Shown: positions 31,557-40,059 of the stretch, piece by piece
Layout: every line of letters starts with the position of its first letter
Position numbering within the stretch: position 1 is the stretch's first letter
Assembly: GCA_963715995.1 (NCBI GenBank)
Contig: OY970283.1
Coordinates: 1,302,001 to 1,366,000 of the forward strand
Source of the DNA: DATBDN01 sp963715995
GTDB lineage: Bacteria; Actinomycetota; Thermoleophilia; Solirubrobacterales; Thermoleophilaceae
Reading direction: 5' to 3'
DNA length: 64,000 nucleotides
Position numbers and translations under genes: made by a program
Notes under the pieces: model-generated
What the model was told of the DNA's origin: nothing
The model's input: the letters and a program-made list of their open reading frames with translations, nothing else
Databases searched by the model: none

Positions 31557-33658
31557 GCCGGGGGCTCGCTCGGGCGCGCGCGTGCCAGCGCGCGCTTCAT
31601 CATCTCGTCGTGGGCGTTGCGCGTGCGGCCGCTGCGGCGGCGCCACTCGCCGTCCGAGCCCAGGTCCCAGGCGAAGGTGTCGTCGGCGAAGCACGCGTCC
31701 AGCGTCGCCGTGATCTCGGCCTGCGCGTCCGGGTCCTCGACGGGCACGACCAGCTCCACGCGGTTGTCCAGGTTGCGGCCCATCAGGTCGGCTGACCCGA
31801 TCAGGATCTGCTGCACGTCGCCGCGCTTGAACACGTACACGCGCGAGTGCTCGAGGAAGCGGCCGACCACCGAGACGACCTTGATGTTCTCCGACGCGCC
31901 CGGGAGCCCCGGGACAAGGCAGCAGATGCCGCGGACGTTGATCTCGACCGGCACGCCAGCCTCGGAGGCGCGGTAGAGCGCCTCGATCATCCGCGGGTCG
32001 GTGAGCTGGTTCATCTTCATGCGGATGAGAGCGTCCTCGCCGCGCTCCTTCGCCGCAATCGTCTCGTCCACCTCGGCGATCATCCCGCTGCGCAGGTGCG
32101 TGGGCGCGACGAGCCCCTTACGGAAGCTCGCCGGCCGCGAGTAGCCCGTCAGCAGGTTGAAGACCTCTGCCACGTCGGCGGCGATCTCGGGGTCGGTGGT
32201 GAAGAGGCCGAAGTCCTCGTAGATGCGGGCGGTCTTGGCGTTGTAGTTGCCGGTTCCGATCTGCACGTAGTGGCGCACGCCGTTGCCCTCGCGGCGCACG
32301 ATCAGGATCGCCTTCGCGTGCGTCTTCAGGCCGGGCAGCCCGTGCACCACGTGCGCGCCCGCCTCTTCCAGCGCGCGCGCCCAGCCGATGTTGCGGCGCT
32401 CGTCGAAACGCGCCTTCACCTCCACCATCGCCACCGCCTGCTTGCCGCGCTCGGCGGCTGTGATCAGCGACGGGATCAGCGACGAGTCGGGCGAGGTCCG
32501 GTAGACGGTCATCTTGATCGCCAGCACCGCGGGGTCGTCCACGGCCTGTGCCACCAGTCGCTCGACCGTCGCGCCGAAGGAGTCGTAGGGGTAGTGCACG
32601 AGCAGGTCGCGCTGGCGCATCGCGCTCAGCACGTCTGCGGGGTCGTCGTCGGGCTGGAACTCCGGCGGCACCACGGGGGTGAAGCTCGGGTCCCGCAGAT
32701 CGCGGTGCCCGTCCACGTCCTGGAGCTCCCAGAGGTCGCCAAGGTCGACCATGCCGTCGACATCGAAGACCTGCTCCTCCTCCTCGACCTGGAGCCAGTC
32801 GATCAGGCTCTGGCGCACCTCGGGCAGCATGTCGGAGCCGACCTCCAGGCGCACGACCTCGCCGAAGCGCCGCCGGCGCAGCTCGTCCTCCACCGCGCGC
32901 ACCAGGTCGTCGGCCTCGTCCGAGACCGTGAAGTCCGCGTCGCGGGTCACGCGAAAGACGCTCGAGTGGAGGATCTCCATCCCAGGGAAGAGCGCGTTCA
33001 GGTGGCGCGCGATCACAGCCTCGAGCGGGATGAAGGTGCTCGGCCCGATCTCGAGGAAGCGCGGCAGCACCTCCTTCGGCACCTTCACGCGCGCGAAGCC
33101 GTCCTGACCCGACTGCGGGTCGCGCAGCAGCACGGCGATGCTCAGCGAGAGGTTCGAGATGTACGGGAACGGCCGCCCGGGGCCCACGCCGAGCGGTGTG
33201 AGTGCCGGGAAGATCTGGTTGTGGAAGTGGCGGTCGACCTCTTCCAGCTCGGCGCCCGAGCACTGCTCGCAGTCGACGATGCGGATCTCGTTCTGGTTGA
33301 GCTCGGGCTTGACCGCCTCCTCCCAGTGCCGGGTGCAGCGCTGCATCAGCTCGCGGGCGCGCTCGGACACCGCGTCCAGCGTCTCGGCGGGGGTGAGCCC
33401 GTCGGGGCGGCGGGCATCGACGATCCCGGCTTCGATCTGGTCGTGCACCCCGGCCACGCGCACCATGAAGAACTCGTCGAGGTTCGTGGCGAAGATCGCC
33501 AGGAACTTCGCGCGTTCCAGCAGCGGGATCTCGCCGTCCTCGGCGAGCTCGAGCACGCGCTCGTTGAAGTCGAGCCACGAGACCTCGCGGTTCGTGTAAG
33601 GCAGCTTGCGCTCCACCGGTGCATCGGGCACGCTCGGCGTCACCGGCACGGTTGTCAT
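31553..33658 (-). CDS. ppk: Polyphosphate kinase 1
   Basis: A 701-residue enzyme that makes polyphosphate from ATP. It has the N-terminal domain (EVSWLDFNERVLELAEDGE), head domain (NEIRIVDCEQ) and two catalytic lobes. The phosphorylated His lies in GLKTHAKAILIVRRE; the second lobe shows RVYVFKRGD and IGSADLMGRNLDNRVELVVP. It is the last gene of the Ppx-CHAD-CHAD-Ppk unit, overlapping the preceding CHAD gene by 4 nt, and it converges with the HD hydrolase gene. Confidence 0.96.
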   Translation of the reverse strand: MTTVPVTPSVPDAPVERKLPYTNREVSWLDFNERVLELAEDGEIPLLERAKFLAIFATNLDEFFMVRVAGVHDQIEAGIVDARRPDGLTPAETLDAVSERARELMQRCTRHWEEAVKPELNQNEIRIVDCEQCSGAELEEVDRHFHNQIFPALTPLGVGPGRPFPYISNLSLSIAVLLRDPQSGQDGFARVKVPKEVLPRFLEIGPSTFIPLEAVIARHLNALFPGMEILHSSVFRVTRDADFTVSDEADDLVRAVEDELRRRRFGEVVRLEVGSDMLPEVRQSLIDWLQVEEEEQVFDVDGMVDLGDLWELQDVDGHRDLRDPSFTPVVPPEFQPDDDPADVLSAMRQRDLLVHYPYDSFGATVERLVAQAVDDPAVLAIKMTVYRTSPDSSLIPSLITAAERGKQAVAMVEVKARFDERRNIGWARALEEAGAHVVHGLPGLKTHAKAILIVRREGNGVRHYVQIGTGNYNAKTARIYEDFGLFTTDPEIAADVAEVFNLLTGYSRPASFRKGLVAPTHLRSGMIAEVDETIAAKERGEDALIRMKMNQLTDPRMIEALYRASEAGVPVEINVRGICCLVPGLPGASENIKVVSVVGRFLEHSRVYVFKRGDVQQILIGSADLMGRNLDNRVELVVPVEDPDAQAEITATLDACFADDTFAWDLGSDGEWRRRSGRTRNAHDEMMKRALARARPSEPPA

Positions 33659-34083
33659 GGCTTCATCTCCGGCCAGATTCGCACGAACTCACGGTGTAGC
33701 ACGCGCCGCTTCGCCTCGAAATAGGTCGCGAGCGCTTCGAGCCCGACGTAGCGCCTGTCGGCGGTCGGAACGCTGGCCGCATCGGCGCGGATGCGCTCGC
33801 TCATCTCGTCGCAGTCGTGGATCTCGCCGAGCAGGTCCTGGAGCACCTTCATCCGCTTCGCACCGGCCTTCGCCTCATGGCCGATGCTCGGCTCGGCGAT
33901 CTCGTACAGGTAGCGCAGCCGCTTCGTCGCTATCCGCGCGTCGTGCAGGTCCTTCACCCGCCGCGCGTCCAGCGAGCGCTCGCCCAGCTTCGCGAGCTCG
34001 TCGCGGCGCACGGTGATGATCTTGTGCGCGTTCTCAGCGAACGGCGCGGCCGGGTCCAGGCCCTTGACCTTGCGCGCCTTCAT
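33655..34083 (-). CDS. Half-CHAD protein (second helical bundle type)
   Basis: 142 residues, all-helical and basic. It contains DLHDARIATKRLRYLYEI, which matches the second repeat of CHAD domains, and DLLGEIHDCDEM. Full CHAD domains are about 220-300 residues of two such four-helix bundles and bind polyphosphate through their conserved His and Lys/Arg. Only one bundle is here; the other is in the preceding gene, which it overlaps by ATGA. The pair probably forms one functional CHAD unit next to Ppk and Ppx. Confidence 0.82.
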   Translation of the reverse strand: MKARKVKGLDPAAPFAENAHKIITVRRDELAKLGERSLDARRVKDLHDARIATKRLRYLYEIAEPSIGHEAKAGAKRMKVLQDLLGEIHDCDEMSERIRADAASVPTADRRYVGLEALATYFEAKRRVLHREFVRIWPEMKP

Positions 34084-34568
34084 GCCACCGCCTCGCGCTG
34101 GGCAGCCGCCGCGAGCTCGAGCAGGCGCGCCTGGAGCTGCGTGTCGGTGATCTCCTCCAGCGCTCGGGCAAGCTCCGCGTTGCCCTCGGCCTGGTCGGCG
34201 CGCAGCTCGGCCTCGAATGCGTCGACGCCTGGGCGCACGGCGGCAGGCAGCTTCGCTGCGATCTCCTCGATGGCCTCGAGTGCGACGTCGGGATCGCGGC
34301 GCGCGCCCAGCGCGTCGGCCAGCGCCTTCACGTCGCGCAGCGCGCGCTTGAAGTCGTCCCTCGGGAAGCAGACGCGATAGACCTCGAGCGCCGCTCGCAG
34401 CCGCCGGGTTGCCACGCGCATGTCGTGCACGCGCTCGATGTCGCCGGTGTCGAGGACGCCGCCCGCGAACTGGAACACCTCCGCAGTGCGCACCTGGACG
34501 GTGCGCGCGGCCGCTTCGCGCAGCGGGATGTCCGGCCCGAGCCCCTCGATCGCACGCGCGCGTGCCAT
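34080..34568 (-). CDS. Half-CHAD protein (first helical bundle type)
   Basis: 162 residues with RVHDMRVATRRLRAALEVYR, the signature of the first CHAD repeat, and helices typical of one four-helix bundle. The N-terminus (AIEGLGPDIPLREAA) resembles that of the downstream partner (KVKGLDPAAPFAENA), so the two genes look like duplicated halves. ATG 34568 overlaps the Ppx stop by one base and its own stop overlaps the partner's start. Its role in polyphosphate binding or granule targeting is inferred from the family. Confidence 0.82.
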   Translation of the reverse strand: MARARAIEGLGPDIPLREAAARTVQVRTAEVFQFAGGVLDTGDIERVHDMRVATRRLRAALEVYRVCFPRDDFKRALRDVKALADALGARRDPDVALEAIEEIAAKLPAAVRPGVDAFEAELRADQAEGNAELARALEEITDTQLQARLLELAAAAQREAVA

Positions 34569-35455
34569 CAGGCGGCCTGTGCCTCGGCCACGCCGGTCAG
34601 GATCACACCCTCGCGCAGGCCGCCGTTGCCGATCGACAGCGGCAGCCCGATCAGGTCGCACAGCTCCTCCAGCACGAGCATCCCGGCTGGCAGCAGCTCG
34701 ACCCGCTCGGGCGCAAGGTCGAAGCGCTCGGCCACTTCGGCCGCGGGTGCCTCGGCGAGGATGCGGATGCCGCGTTCGAGCGTCTCGTGCGAGAGCTCGG
34801 CGCCGAGGATGCGCCGCAGCGACGTGGCGGTGCCACCCACGGCGACGGCCTTGTCGACCAGAGGCAGATCGAGCCCCTCGAAGACGCCGCTCACGTGCTG
34901 GCGCACGCGCTCGAGGTCGCGGGCTCGCGGCGGGTCGCTGGTCACGTAGGCCTCCGTGAGCATCCCGGAGCCCACGCGGAAGGTGGCGTCCCAGGTCGAG
35001 CCCTCGTCGACCGTGCCGATGGCGACCTCGGTCGAGCCACCGCCCACGTCGATCACGACGATCGTGCCCTCGGCCGGGGCGCCGAGGCGCTTGGTGGCGC
35101 CGACGAACGCCAGCTGGGCCTCCTCGTGCCCGGTGAGCACTCGCACGGGAATGTCGGTGCGGCCCTCGACCGCGTCGAGCAGCTTGTCCTTGTTCGGCGC
35201 ACCGCGCACCGCGGCGGTGGCCACGATGGTGATGTCGTCGGCGCCCATCTCGCGTGCCAGGCGCACCTGCGTCGAGACGACCTCGGCCGTGTTTGCGATG
35301 ACGGCCTTCGGGATGCGGCCCTTCGAGTCGGTCTGCTTGCCGATCAGCGTGTAGGCCCGCTGGCTCATCAGCTCGCGCCATACGCCGTCGTCGTCCACGT
35401 CCGCCACCAGCAGTCGCGTCGTGTTGCTTCCTATGTCGACGCACGCATGGAGCAC
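34568..35455 (-). CDS. ppx: Exopolyphosphatase / GppA-family phosphatase
   Basis: A 295-residue actin-fold phosphatase. Motifs are ACVDIGSNTTRLLVADV, ATAAVRGAPNK, VIDVGGGSTEVAIG and AVGGTATSLRR. It lacks the C-terminal HD-like domain of E. coli Ppx, as in the short actinobacterial enzymes. It releases phosphate from polyphosphate and may also cleave pppGpp. It heads the unit that ends with Ppk, so synthesis and breakdown of polyphosphate are encoded together with CHAD proteins. GTG start at 35455; 55 nt separate it from the upstream gene. Confidence 0.9.
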   Translation of the reverse strand: MLHACVDIGSNTTRLLVADVDDDGVWRELMSQRAYTLIGKQTDSKGRIPKAVIANTAEVVSTQVRLAREMGADDITIVATAAVRGAPNKDKLLDAVEGRTDIPVRVLTGHEEAQLAFVGATKRLGAPAEGTIVVIDVGGGSTEVAIGTVDEGSTWDATFRVGSGMLTEAYVTSDPPRARDLERVRQHVSGVFEGLDLPLVDKAVAVGGTATSLRRILGAELSHETLERGIRILAEAPAAEVAERFDLAPERVELLPAGMLVLEELCDLIGLPLSIGNGGLREGVILTGVAEAQAA

Positions 35456-35510
35456 GGGCTTCGTAGGGAATCATCCTCGCCCAGCCGTGGTGTGAACGAG
35501 TCGTGAACGC

Positions 35511-35855
35511 TCAGAAGATCGAGCGGTCGCGCCGGAAGGCGTCGCTCACGCGCCCGAGCTGGTCCTCGACCGAGCGGACCTTGTCTTCGAGCGTCTGCGT
35601 CGGCTTGTCCATGCGCTCGTCCAGCTTCAGCACGGTGTAGACGCGCGGCAGGCCGGCCTCGAACGGGACGTTGTGCAGCTGGCGCACGACCTCGAGGATG
35701 TCCTCGACGGTGCCCTCGAGCTCGGTGCCCATCGCGTGCAGCCGGAAGCGCACCTTGTCCTGAGCCTGGAGCCGACGCTGCATCTCGGCGACGTACTCGG
35801 AGGCGCTGGCCGACTGGCGGCCGAGCCCGATCACGGTGAGGTCGGCGGTTGCCAT
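35511..35855 (-). CDS. MTH1187/YkoF-type thiamine-binding protein
   Basis: 114 residues with a single alpha/beta UPF0045 domain: VIGLGRQSASASEYVAEMQR, FRLHAMGTELEGTVEDILEV and RVYTVLKLDERMDKP are all characteristic. Such proteins bind thiamine or its fragments, but physiological evidence is limited. ATG 35855 overlaps the stop of the 3-hydroxyacyl-CoA dehydrogenase gene (TGATG), so it is in that operon. Confidence 0.85.
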   Translation of the reverse strand: MATADLTVIGLGRQSASASEYVAEMQRRLQAQDKVRFRLHAMGTELEGTVEDILEVVRQLHNVPFEAGLPRVYTVLKLDERMDKPTQTLEDKVRSVEDQLGRVSDAFRRDRSIF

Positions 35856-37024
35856 CAGGCGAGCGTAATGCCGTCGCGCAGCAGCGGCGCGGCGCGGTAG
35901 CGCTCCTCGTGGTAGCGATCGAACAGCGCGTCCATGGTCGCCAGCACGTGGTCGGACCCGAGCTCGCGCCCGAGCTCCAGCGGTCCTTTCGGCCAGTTGA
36001 GCCCGAGCTCGGCGCCCTCGTCGATGTCCTCCGCGGAGCCGATGCCCTCGCCGAGCGCGAACACGCCCTCGTTGACGATGCAGCACTGCACGCGGTCGAG
36101 CAGGCTCTGCTCCGCCTCGGACAGCGTCGCCCCCTCCTCGTCATCGGGACGATGCGGGCCCTCGCCCTCGTAGTCGTACCAGCCGCGCCCTGTCTTGCGT
36201 CCCAGCCGTCCCGCGGCGACCATCCGGGCCTGGAGCGGATTCGGCTTCCAGCGCGGCTCGCCGAAGGACAGCTCCATGAACGACTGGGCCACGGCGTAGC
36301 CGACGTCGATCCCGACCAGGTCCATCAGCTCGAACGGCCCCATGCGGTAGCCGCCGCCCACGCGGTAGATGCGGTCGATCTCCTCGTGCGTTGCCAGCCG
36401 CTCCTGAAGCAGTCGCAGAGCCTCGCTGCCGAACGGCCGGCCGCACCGGTTCACCAGGAAGCCGGGGCCGTCCGCGGCGTCGATCACGCGCCGGCCCATC
36501 GCCTCGCCGGCGGCGCGCGCGACGGCGAGAGCGTGCTCGCCGGTCTGGAGCGCCGCGATCAGCTCGACGAGCTTCATCAGCGGGGCCGGGTTGAAGAAGT
36601 GCAGGCCGACCACGTTCTCCGGCTCGGCCGAGGCGCTCGCGATCTGCGTGACCGGGATCGACGACGTGTTCGTGGCCAGCACGGTGCCGGGGTCGCACAG
36701 GTCGGACAGCTTTCCGAACAGCTCGCGCTTGAGCTCGAGGCGCTCGGGCGCGGCCTCGACCACCAGCTCGCGGTCGCCGAGCTCCTGCAGCGCATGGACG
36801 CCGCGCAGGCGCCCGGCGGCGGCGCGCGCGTCGTTCTCGCTCCAGCGCCCGCGCTCGGCGCCCTTCTTCAGGTTCGCCTGCACCTGCTCGACACCGCGCT
36901 CGAGTGCGTCCTCGAGCGGGTCGTGCAGCACGGTGTCCATGCCCGCGAGCACTCCCAGCTGCGCGATTCCCGCGCCCATCGTCCCGGCGCCAACAACGCC
37001 GAGCCGCGACGGAGCGTCGCTCAC
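35855..37024 (-). CDS. 3-Hydroxyacyl-CoA dehydrogenase (two C-terminal domains)
   Basis: A 389-residue enzyme. The Rossmann domain starts with LGVVGAGTMGAGIAQ, followed by NTSSIPVTQIA and VGLHFFNPAPLMKLVEL, the pattern of 3-hydroxybutyryl-CoA dehydrogenases. The C-terminal 3HCDH domain occurs twice (GPFELMDLVGIDVG and WPKGPLELGREL), unlike the about 280-residue single-domain form. It oxidises 3-hydroxyacyl-CoA with NAD in beta-oxidation or butyrate metabolism. GTG 37024 overlaps the acyl-CoA dehydrogenase stop (GTGA). Confidence 0.92.
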   Translation of the reverse strand: MSDAPSRLGVVGAGTMGAGIAQLGVLAGMDTVLHDPLEDALERGVEQVQANLKKGAERGRWSENDARAAAGRLRGVHALQELGDRELVVEAAPERLELKRELFGKLSDLCDPGTVLATNTSSIPVTQIASASAEPENVVGLHFFNPAPLMKLVELIAALQTGEHALAVARAAGEAMGRRVIDAADGPGFLVNRCGRPFGSEALRLLQERLATHEEIDRIYRVGGGYRMGPFELMDLVGIDVGYAVAQSFMELSFGEPRWKPNPLQARMVAAGRLGRKTGRGWYDYEGEGPHRPDDEEGATLSEAEQSLLDRVQCCIVNEGVFALGEGIGSAEDIDEGAELGLNWPKGPLELGRELGSDHVLATMDALFDRYHEERYRAAPLLRDGITLA

Positions 37025-38178
37025 AGCATCGCGTTGATCCCGGTCGCCGCGCGGCCGATGATCAGCTTCTGGATCTGCGAGGTGCCCTCGTACAGCGTGG
37101 TCACGCGCGCGTCGCGCAGGTAGCGCTCGACGGGGTGGTCGTCCACGTAGCCCGAGCCACCGTGCACCTGGATCGCCAGGTTGGCGCACTCGATAGCCGC
37201 CTCCGTGGCGTACAGCTTCGCGATCGACGTCTCGGTTGTGTTCGGCTGTCCCGTGTCCTTCAGCCAGCCCGCCCGCCAGCAGAGCAGCCGCGCAGCGTCG
37301 GTCTTCACGACCATCGTGGCGATCATGTCCTGCACCATCTGGAACGACGCGATCGGGCGGTCGAACTGCTTGCGCTCCTTCGAGTAGGAGACCGACGCGT
37401 CGACGCAGCCCTGGCAGATGCCGACGCAGCCCGAGGCCACGCTGTAGCGGCCCGAGTCGAGTGCCGACATGGCGATCTTGAAGCCGTCGCCGACCTCGCC
37501 CATGAGCGTGCTGTCGGGAACCTCGACGTCGTCCAGGAACAGCTCGGCCGTGTCCGAGCCCTTCAGCCCGAGCTTGCCGTGGATCGCCTGCGAGCTGAAG
37601 CCCTCGGTGTCGGTCGGCACGAGGAAGCATGCGATCCCGCGGTGCTTCTTCTCCGGATCGGTCTGGGCGAAGACCAGCGCGACCTTCGCGAAGTTGCCCA
37701 TCGAGATCCACTGCTTGGCACCGCTGATCACCCAGCCGCCGTCGGTCTTCTTCGCGCGCGTCTGCTGGTTGGCGGCGTCGGAGCCCGTGCCGGGCTCGGT
37801 CAGGCCGAAGCAGCCGAGCGCCTCGCCGCTGCACAGCTTCGGCAGCCACTCGTGCTTCTGCTCCTCGCTGGCCCAGCGCACGATCGAGGAGCACACCAGC
37901 GAGGTCTGCACCGACACGACTGTCCGCATGGCCGAGTCGGCACGCCCGACCTCCTCGACGATCAGGCCGTAGGTGCGGTAGTCGAGCCCGCGGCCGCCGT
38001 ACTCCTCGGGCACGATCGAGCCGAGGTAGCCCATGTCGGCGAGCTTCTGGATGAGCTCGGTGTCGAAGTGCTCGTTGCGGTCGTTCTCCTTGACGCGCGG
38101 GAAGATCTCGTTGTCGGCGAAGTTGCGCGCGGTCTCGCGAATGAGCCGCTGCTCGTCGGTGAGTTCGAAGTCGATCAT
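37021..38178 (-). CDS. Acyl-CoA dehydrogenase
   Basis: A 385-residue FAD enzyme catalysing the first oxidation in acyl-CoA breakdown. Signatures are LGCFGLTEPGTGSDAANQQT, WISMGNFAK and, near the C-terminus, TTLYEGTSQIQKLIIGR, which contains the catalytic Glu of the short/branched-chain type. It starts MIDFELTDEQRLIRETARNF (ATG 38178); an upstream extension has no homology-like content. It pairs with the 3-hydroxyacyl-CoA dehydrogenase. Electrons would go to an electron-transfer flavoprotein. Confidence 0.94.
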   Translation of the reverse strand: MIDFELTDEQRLIRETARNFADNEIFPRVKENDRNEHFDTELIQKLADMGYLGSIVPEEYGGRGLDYRTYGLIVEEVGRADSAMRTVVSVQTSLVCSSIVRWASEEQKHEWLPKLCSGEALGCFGLTEPGTGSDAANQQTRAKKTDGGWVISGAKQWISMGNFAKVALVFAQTDPEKKHRGIACFLVPTDTEGFSSQAIHGKLGLKGSDTAELFLDDVEVPDSTLMGEVGDGFKIAMSALDSGRYSVASGCVGICQGCVDASVSYSKERKQFDRPIASFQMVQDMIATMVVKTDAARLLCWRAGWLKDTGQPNTTETSIAKLYATEAAIECANLAIQVHGGSGYVDDHPVERYLRDARVTTLYEGTSQIQKLIIGRAATGINAML

Positions 38179-38259
38179 TGCCGAGCGATTCTTGCCGATG
38201 ACGCCCGCCGGCACCGCCGCGCTCGGGCCGAGGCCGTGGACGTGCACCGAAAGCCCATC

Positions 38260-38265
38260 TAGAGT
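38260..38265 (+). promoter_or_regulatory. -10 box (TAGAGT) of the small membrane protein gene
   Basis: TAGAGT followed by 7 nt and TTG 38273; this is the basis for choosing the TTG start. Confidence 0.45.
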
Positions 38266-38272
38266 CGAGCGC

Positions 38273-38581
38273 TTGGACGGTGCCTTCTTCCTGCTGTTCC
38301 TGCTGATCCTGTTCGGGATCTTCGCCCTGCTCGGCAAGTACCACCCTGTGTCCGGCGCCGAGGTTCTGGACTGGAAGCCAACGCGCTCGCCCGCGGTCGA
38401 GGCCGAGCTCGAGCTGGACGACATCGACCAGATGCTCGAGGCCCAGAACGAGCGCCGGCGCGCGTCCGGGCGCGCCGAGCGCACGGAGGAGGACGTGAAC
38501 ATGCAGGTGCACGAGGATCGCGCCTTCATCGCGGACTACGCCGAGCGCGTGAAACGCCAGGACGACGAGCGCAGCGAGTAG
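38273..38581 (+). CDS. Small single-pass membrane protein, function unknown
   Basis: 102 residues. An N-terminal transmembrane helix (AFFLLFLLILFGIFALL) is followed by an acidic helical segment (AELELDDIDQMLEAQNERRR) and a charged tail. No family is recognised. TTG is inferred as start from the -10 box and because the membrane helix begins right after it. The gene is divergent from the acyl-CoA dehydrogenase gene and converges with an alpha/beta hydrolase gene (stop next to stop). Confidence 0.6.
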   Translation: MDGAFFLLFLLILFGIFALLGKYHPVSGAEVLDWKPTRSPAVEAELELDDIDQMLEAQNERRRASGRAERTEEDVNMQVHEDRAFIADYAERVKRQDDERSE

Positions 38582-39514
38582 CTAAGCCACTGCGCGAGCG
38601 CGCGGACGCCTGCGCGAGCGCGGGGCGGGCGCGGTCTCCTGGAGCCAGCGCCGCAGCAGCGTGTTGAAGCGCGCCGGGAACTCGATGTGCGGGTAGTGGC
38701 CGCAGTCGTCCAGCACGTGCACCTTCGCGTCGGGATGGGCGCGCGCGAACGCCCGGGCGTGCACCGATGGCACGAGCCCGTCCTGGCGCCCCCAGAGCAT
38801 CCAGAGCGGAATCTCGAGCGCGGCTGACTGCTCGAGCAGCTGGCCGGTGTAGCAGTCGATGCAGGCGTGCCCCGCCGCCAGCAGCCTGCTCAGGTCGCCG
38901 CGCGTGCCGTGCATGTCGACCAGGTGCTTGATCTCGTTACCGAGGCGGTCGGGGTTCGCGAACAGCCGCAGGGTGAGGAAGCTCTTCAGGCCCTGGCGCA
39001 CGAGCGGCGTGGTCAGCGGCGACGGGATCGCAAGCGCCCCCTGCCAGAGAGCGCGGGCTGTGAGCGCGTTCCACCACCACGGCGGCGCACTGCCAAGACC
39101 GGCGGGTGCCACCAGCCCCAGTCGCTCGACGCGCTCAGGGTTCTCGACGGCCAGCCGCAGCGCGACGGCGCCACCGAGCGAGTGGCCGATCACGGTCGCG
39201 CGATCCAGCTCAACCTCATCGAGGAAAGTCGGGAAGAACTCGCTGTAGAAGTCCAGCAGCTTGCCCTTCGGCGGGTCGTCCGAGCGCCCGAAAGGCGGCA
39301 TGTCGAGCGCCACCACACGGTGGTCCTTCAGAAGTCCCGGCACCACACGGCGCCAGCCGTCGGCGGTGTCGCCGTAGCCGTGGATGAGCAGCACCGGCGG
39401 ACCCTCGCCTGCCTCCACCACGTAGGTGTCCACGCCGGCGATCCGGACCAGGCGATGGGGCAGCTCGTTGCCCTTTGCGTCGTGCAGTCCCGGGTGTCGG
39501 ATGCGATGTGGCAC
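38582..39514 (-). CDS. Alpha/beta-fold hydrolase
   Basis: About 310 residues. The nucleophile elbow is VIGHSLGGAVALRLA, the oxyanion region VLLIHGYGDTADGWR, and the acid and base are in WGRQDGLVPSVHA and DDCGHYPHIEFP, so the Ser-Asp-His triad is complete. It belongs to the broad epoxide-hydrolase / C-C hydrolase group and its substrate cannot be named. GTG 39514 is used: AAGGA lies 7-8 nt upstream, and the extended frame has no homology-like residues. Confidence 0.85.
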   Translation of the reverse strand: MPHRIRHPGLHDAKGNELPHRLVRIAGVDTYVVEAGEGPPVLLIHGYGDTADGWRRVVPGLLKDHRVVALDMPPFGRSDDPPKGKLLDFYSEFFPTFLDEVELDRATVIGHSLGGAVALRLAVENPERVERLGLVAPAGLGSAPPWWWNALTARALWQGALAIPSPLTTPLVRQGLKSFLTLRLFANPDRLGNEIKHLVDMHGTRGDLSRLLAAGHACIDCYTGQLLEQSAALEIPLWMLWGRQDGLVPSVHARAFARAHPDAKVHVLDDCGHYPHIEFPARFNTLLRRWLQETAPAPRSRRRPRARAVA

Positions 39515-39561
39515 GGTGCTTCCTTGGGTGTAACCGTTATTGCGGACGACCAATCCCTCCA

Positions 39562-39567
39562 TATATT
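39562..39567 (+). promoter_or_regulatory. -10 box (TATATT) of the NAD-binding protein gene
   Basis: TATATT, 6 nt before GTG 39574. It is the most AT-rich of the boxes seen and fixes the start as GTG 39574 rather than ATG 39475. Confidence 0.5.
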
Positions 39568-39573
39568 CGACGC

Positions 39574-40059
39574 GTGGCCCGGGTTCTCATCGTTGGCTGC
39601 GGTTGCCGCGGCACCGCGCTTGCACGAGCGTTGATGGAGGAGGGCAATCCGGTGCGCGCGACGACCCGCGATCCGGCTCGCATAGAGGCGCTCGAAGACG
39701 CCGGAATCGAGGCCCGGGTGGGGGACCCGTATCGCCTGGCCACGCTCATGCCGCACGTGGCGAACACCAGCGCGATCGTCTGGCTGATGGGCAGCGCCAG
39801 CGGCCACGACGTCGAGGCGCTGCACACGACCAGGCTCCAGACCGTGCTCGAGCGGCTGGTCGACACGCCGGTGCGCGGGATGGTCTACGAGGCGGCGGGC
39901 ACGCTGCCGGCGGAGCTGCTGCGCGGCGGCGCCGCGGCGGTGCGCAAGGCCGGCCTCACGTGGCAGATGCCGTACGCGATCGTGGAGCAGAACCCACGCG
40001 AGCACGACGCATGGCTGTCGGCGATGGTCGCGGGCGTGGCGGAGGTTCTGGCGCCCTAG
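39574..40059 (+). CDS. Short NAD(P)-binding Rossmann protein
   Basis: 161 residues beginning VARVLIVGCGCRGTALARAL, a dinucleotide-binding glycine motif, then RATTRDPARIEALEDAGIEA, typical of NmrA/atypical SDR proteins. It ends near residue 160, shorter than full SDRs (about 250-300), so the substrate domain is reduced; catalytic Tyr-x3-Lys is not visible. It may be a cofactor-sensing or epimerase-like protein. It ends 4 nt into the convergent regulatory gene. Confidence 0.7.
   Translation: MARVLIVGCGCRGTALARALMEEGNPVRATTRDPARIEALEDAGIEARVGDPYRLATLMPHVANTSAIVWLMGSASGHDVEALHTTRLQTVLERLVDTPVRGMVYEAAGTLPAELLRGGAAAVRKAGLTWQMPYAIVEQNPREHDAWLSAMVAGVAEVLAP

Noticed and set aside
31847..33724. Long open frame antisense to ppk
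   Set aside because: High GC keeps the opposite frame open; composition is Arg/His/Val-rich with no domain, and ppk on the other strand is certain.
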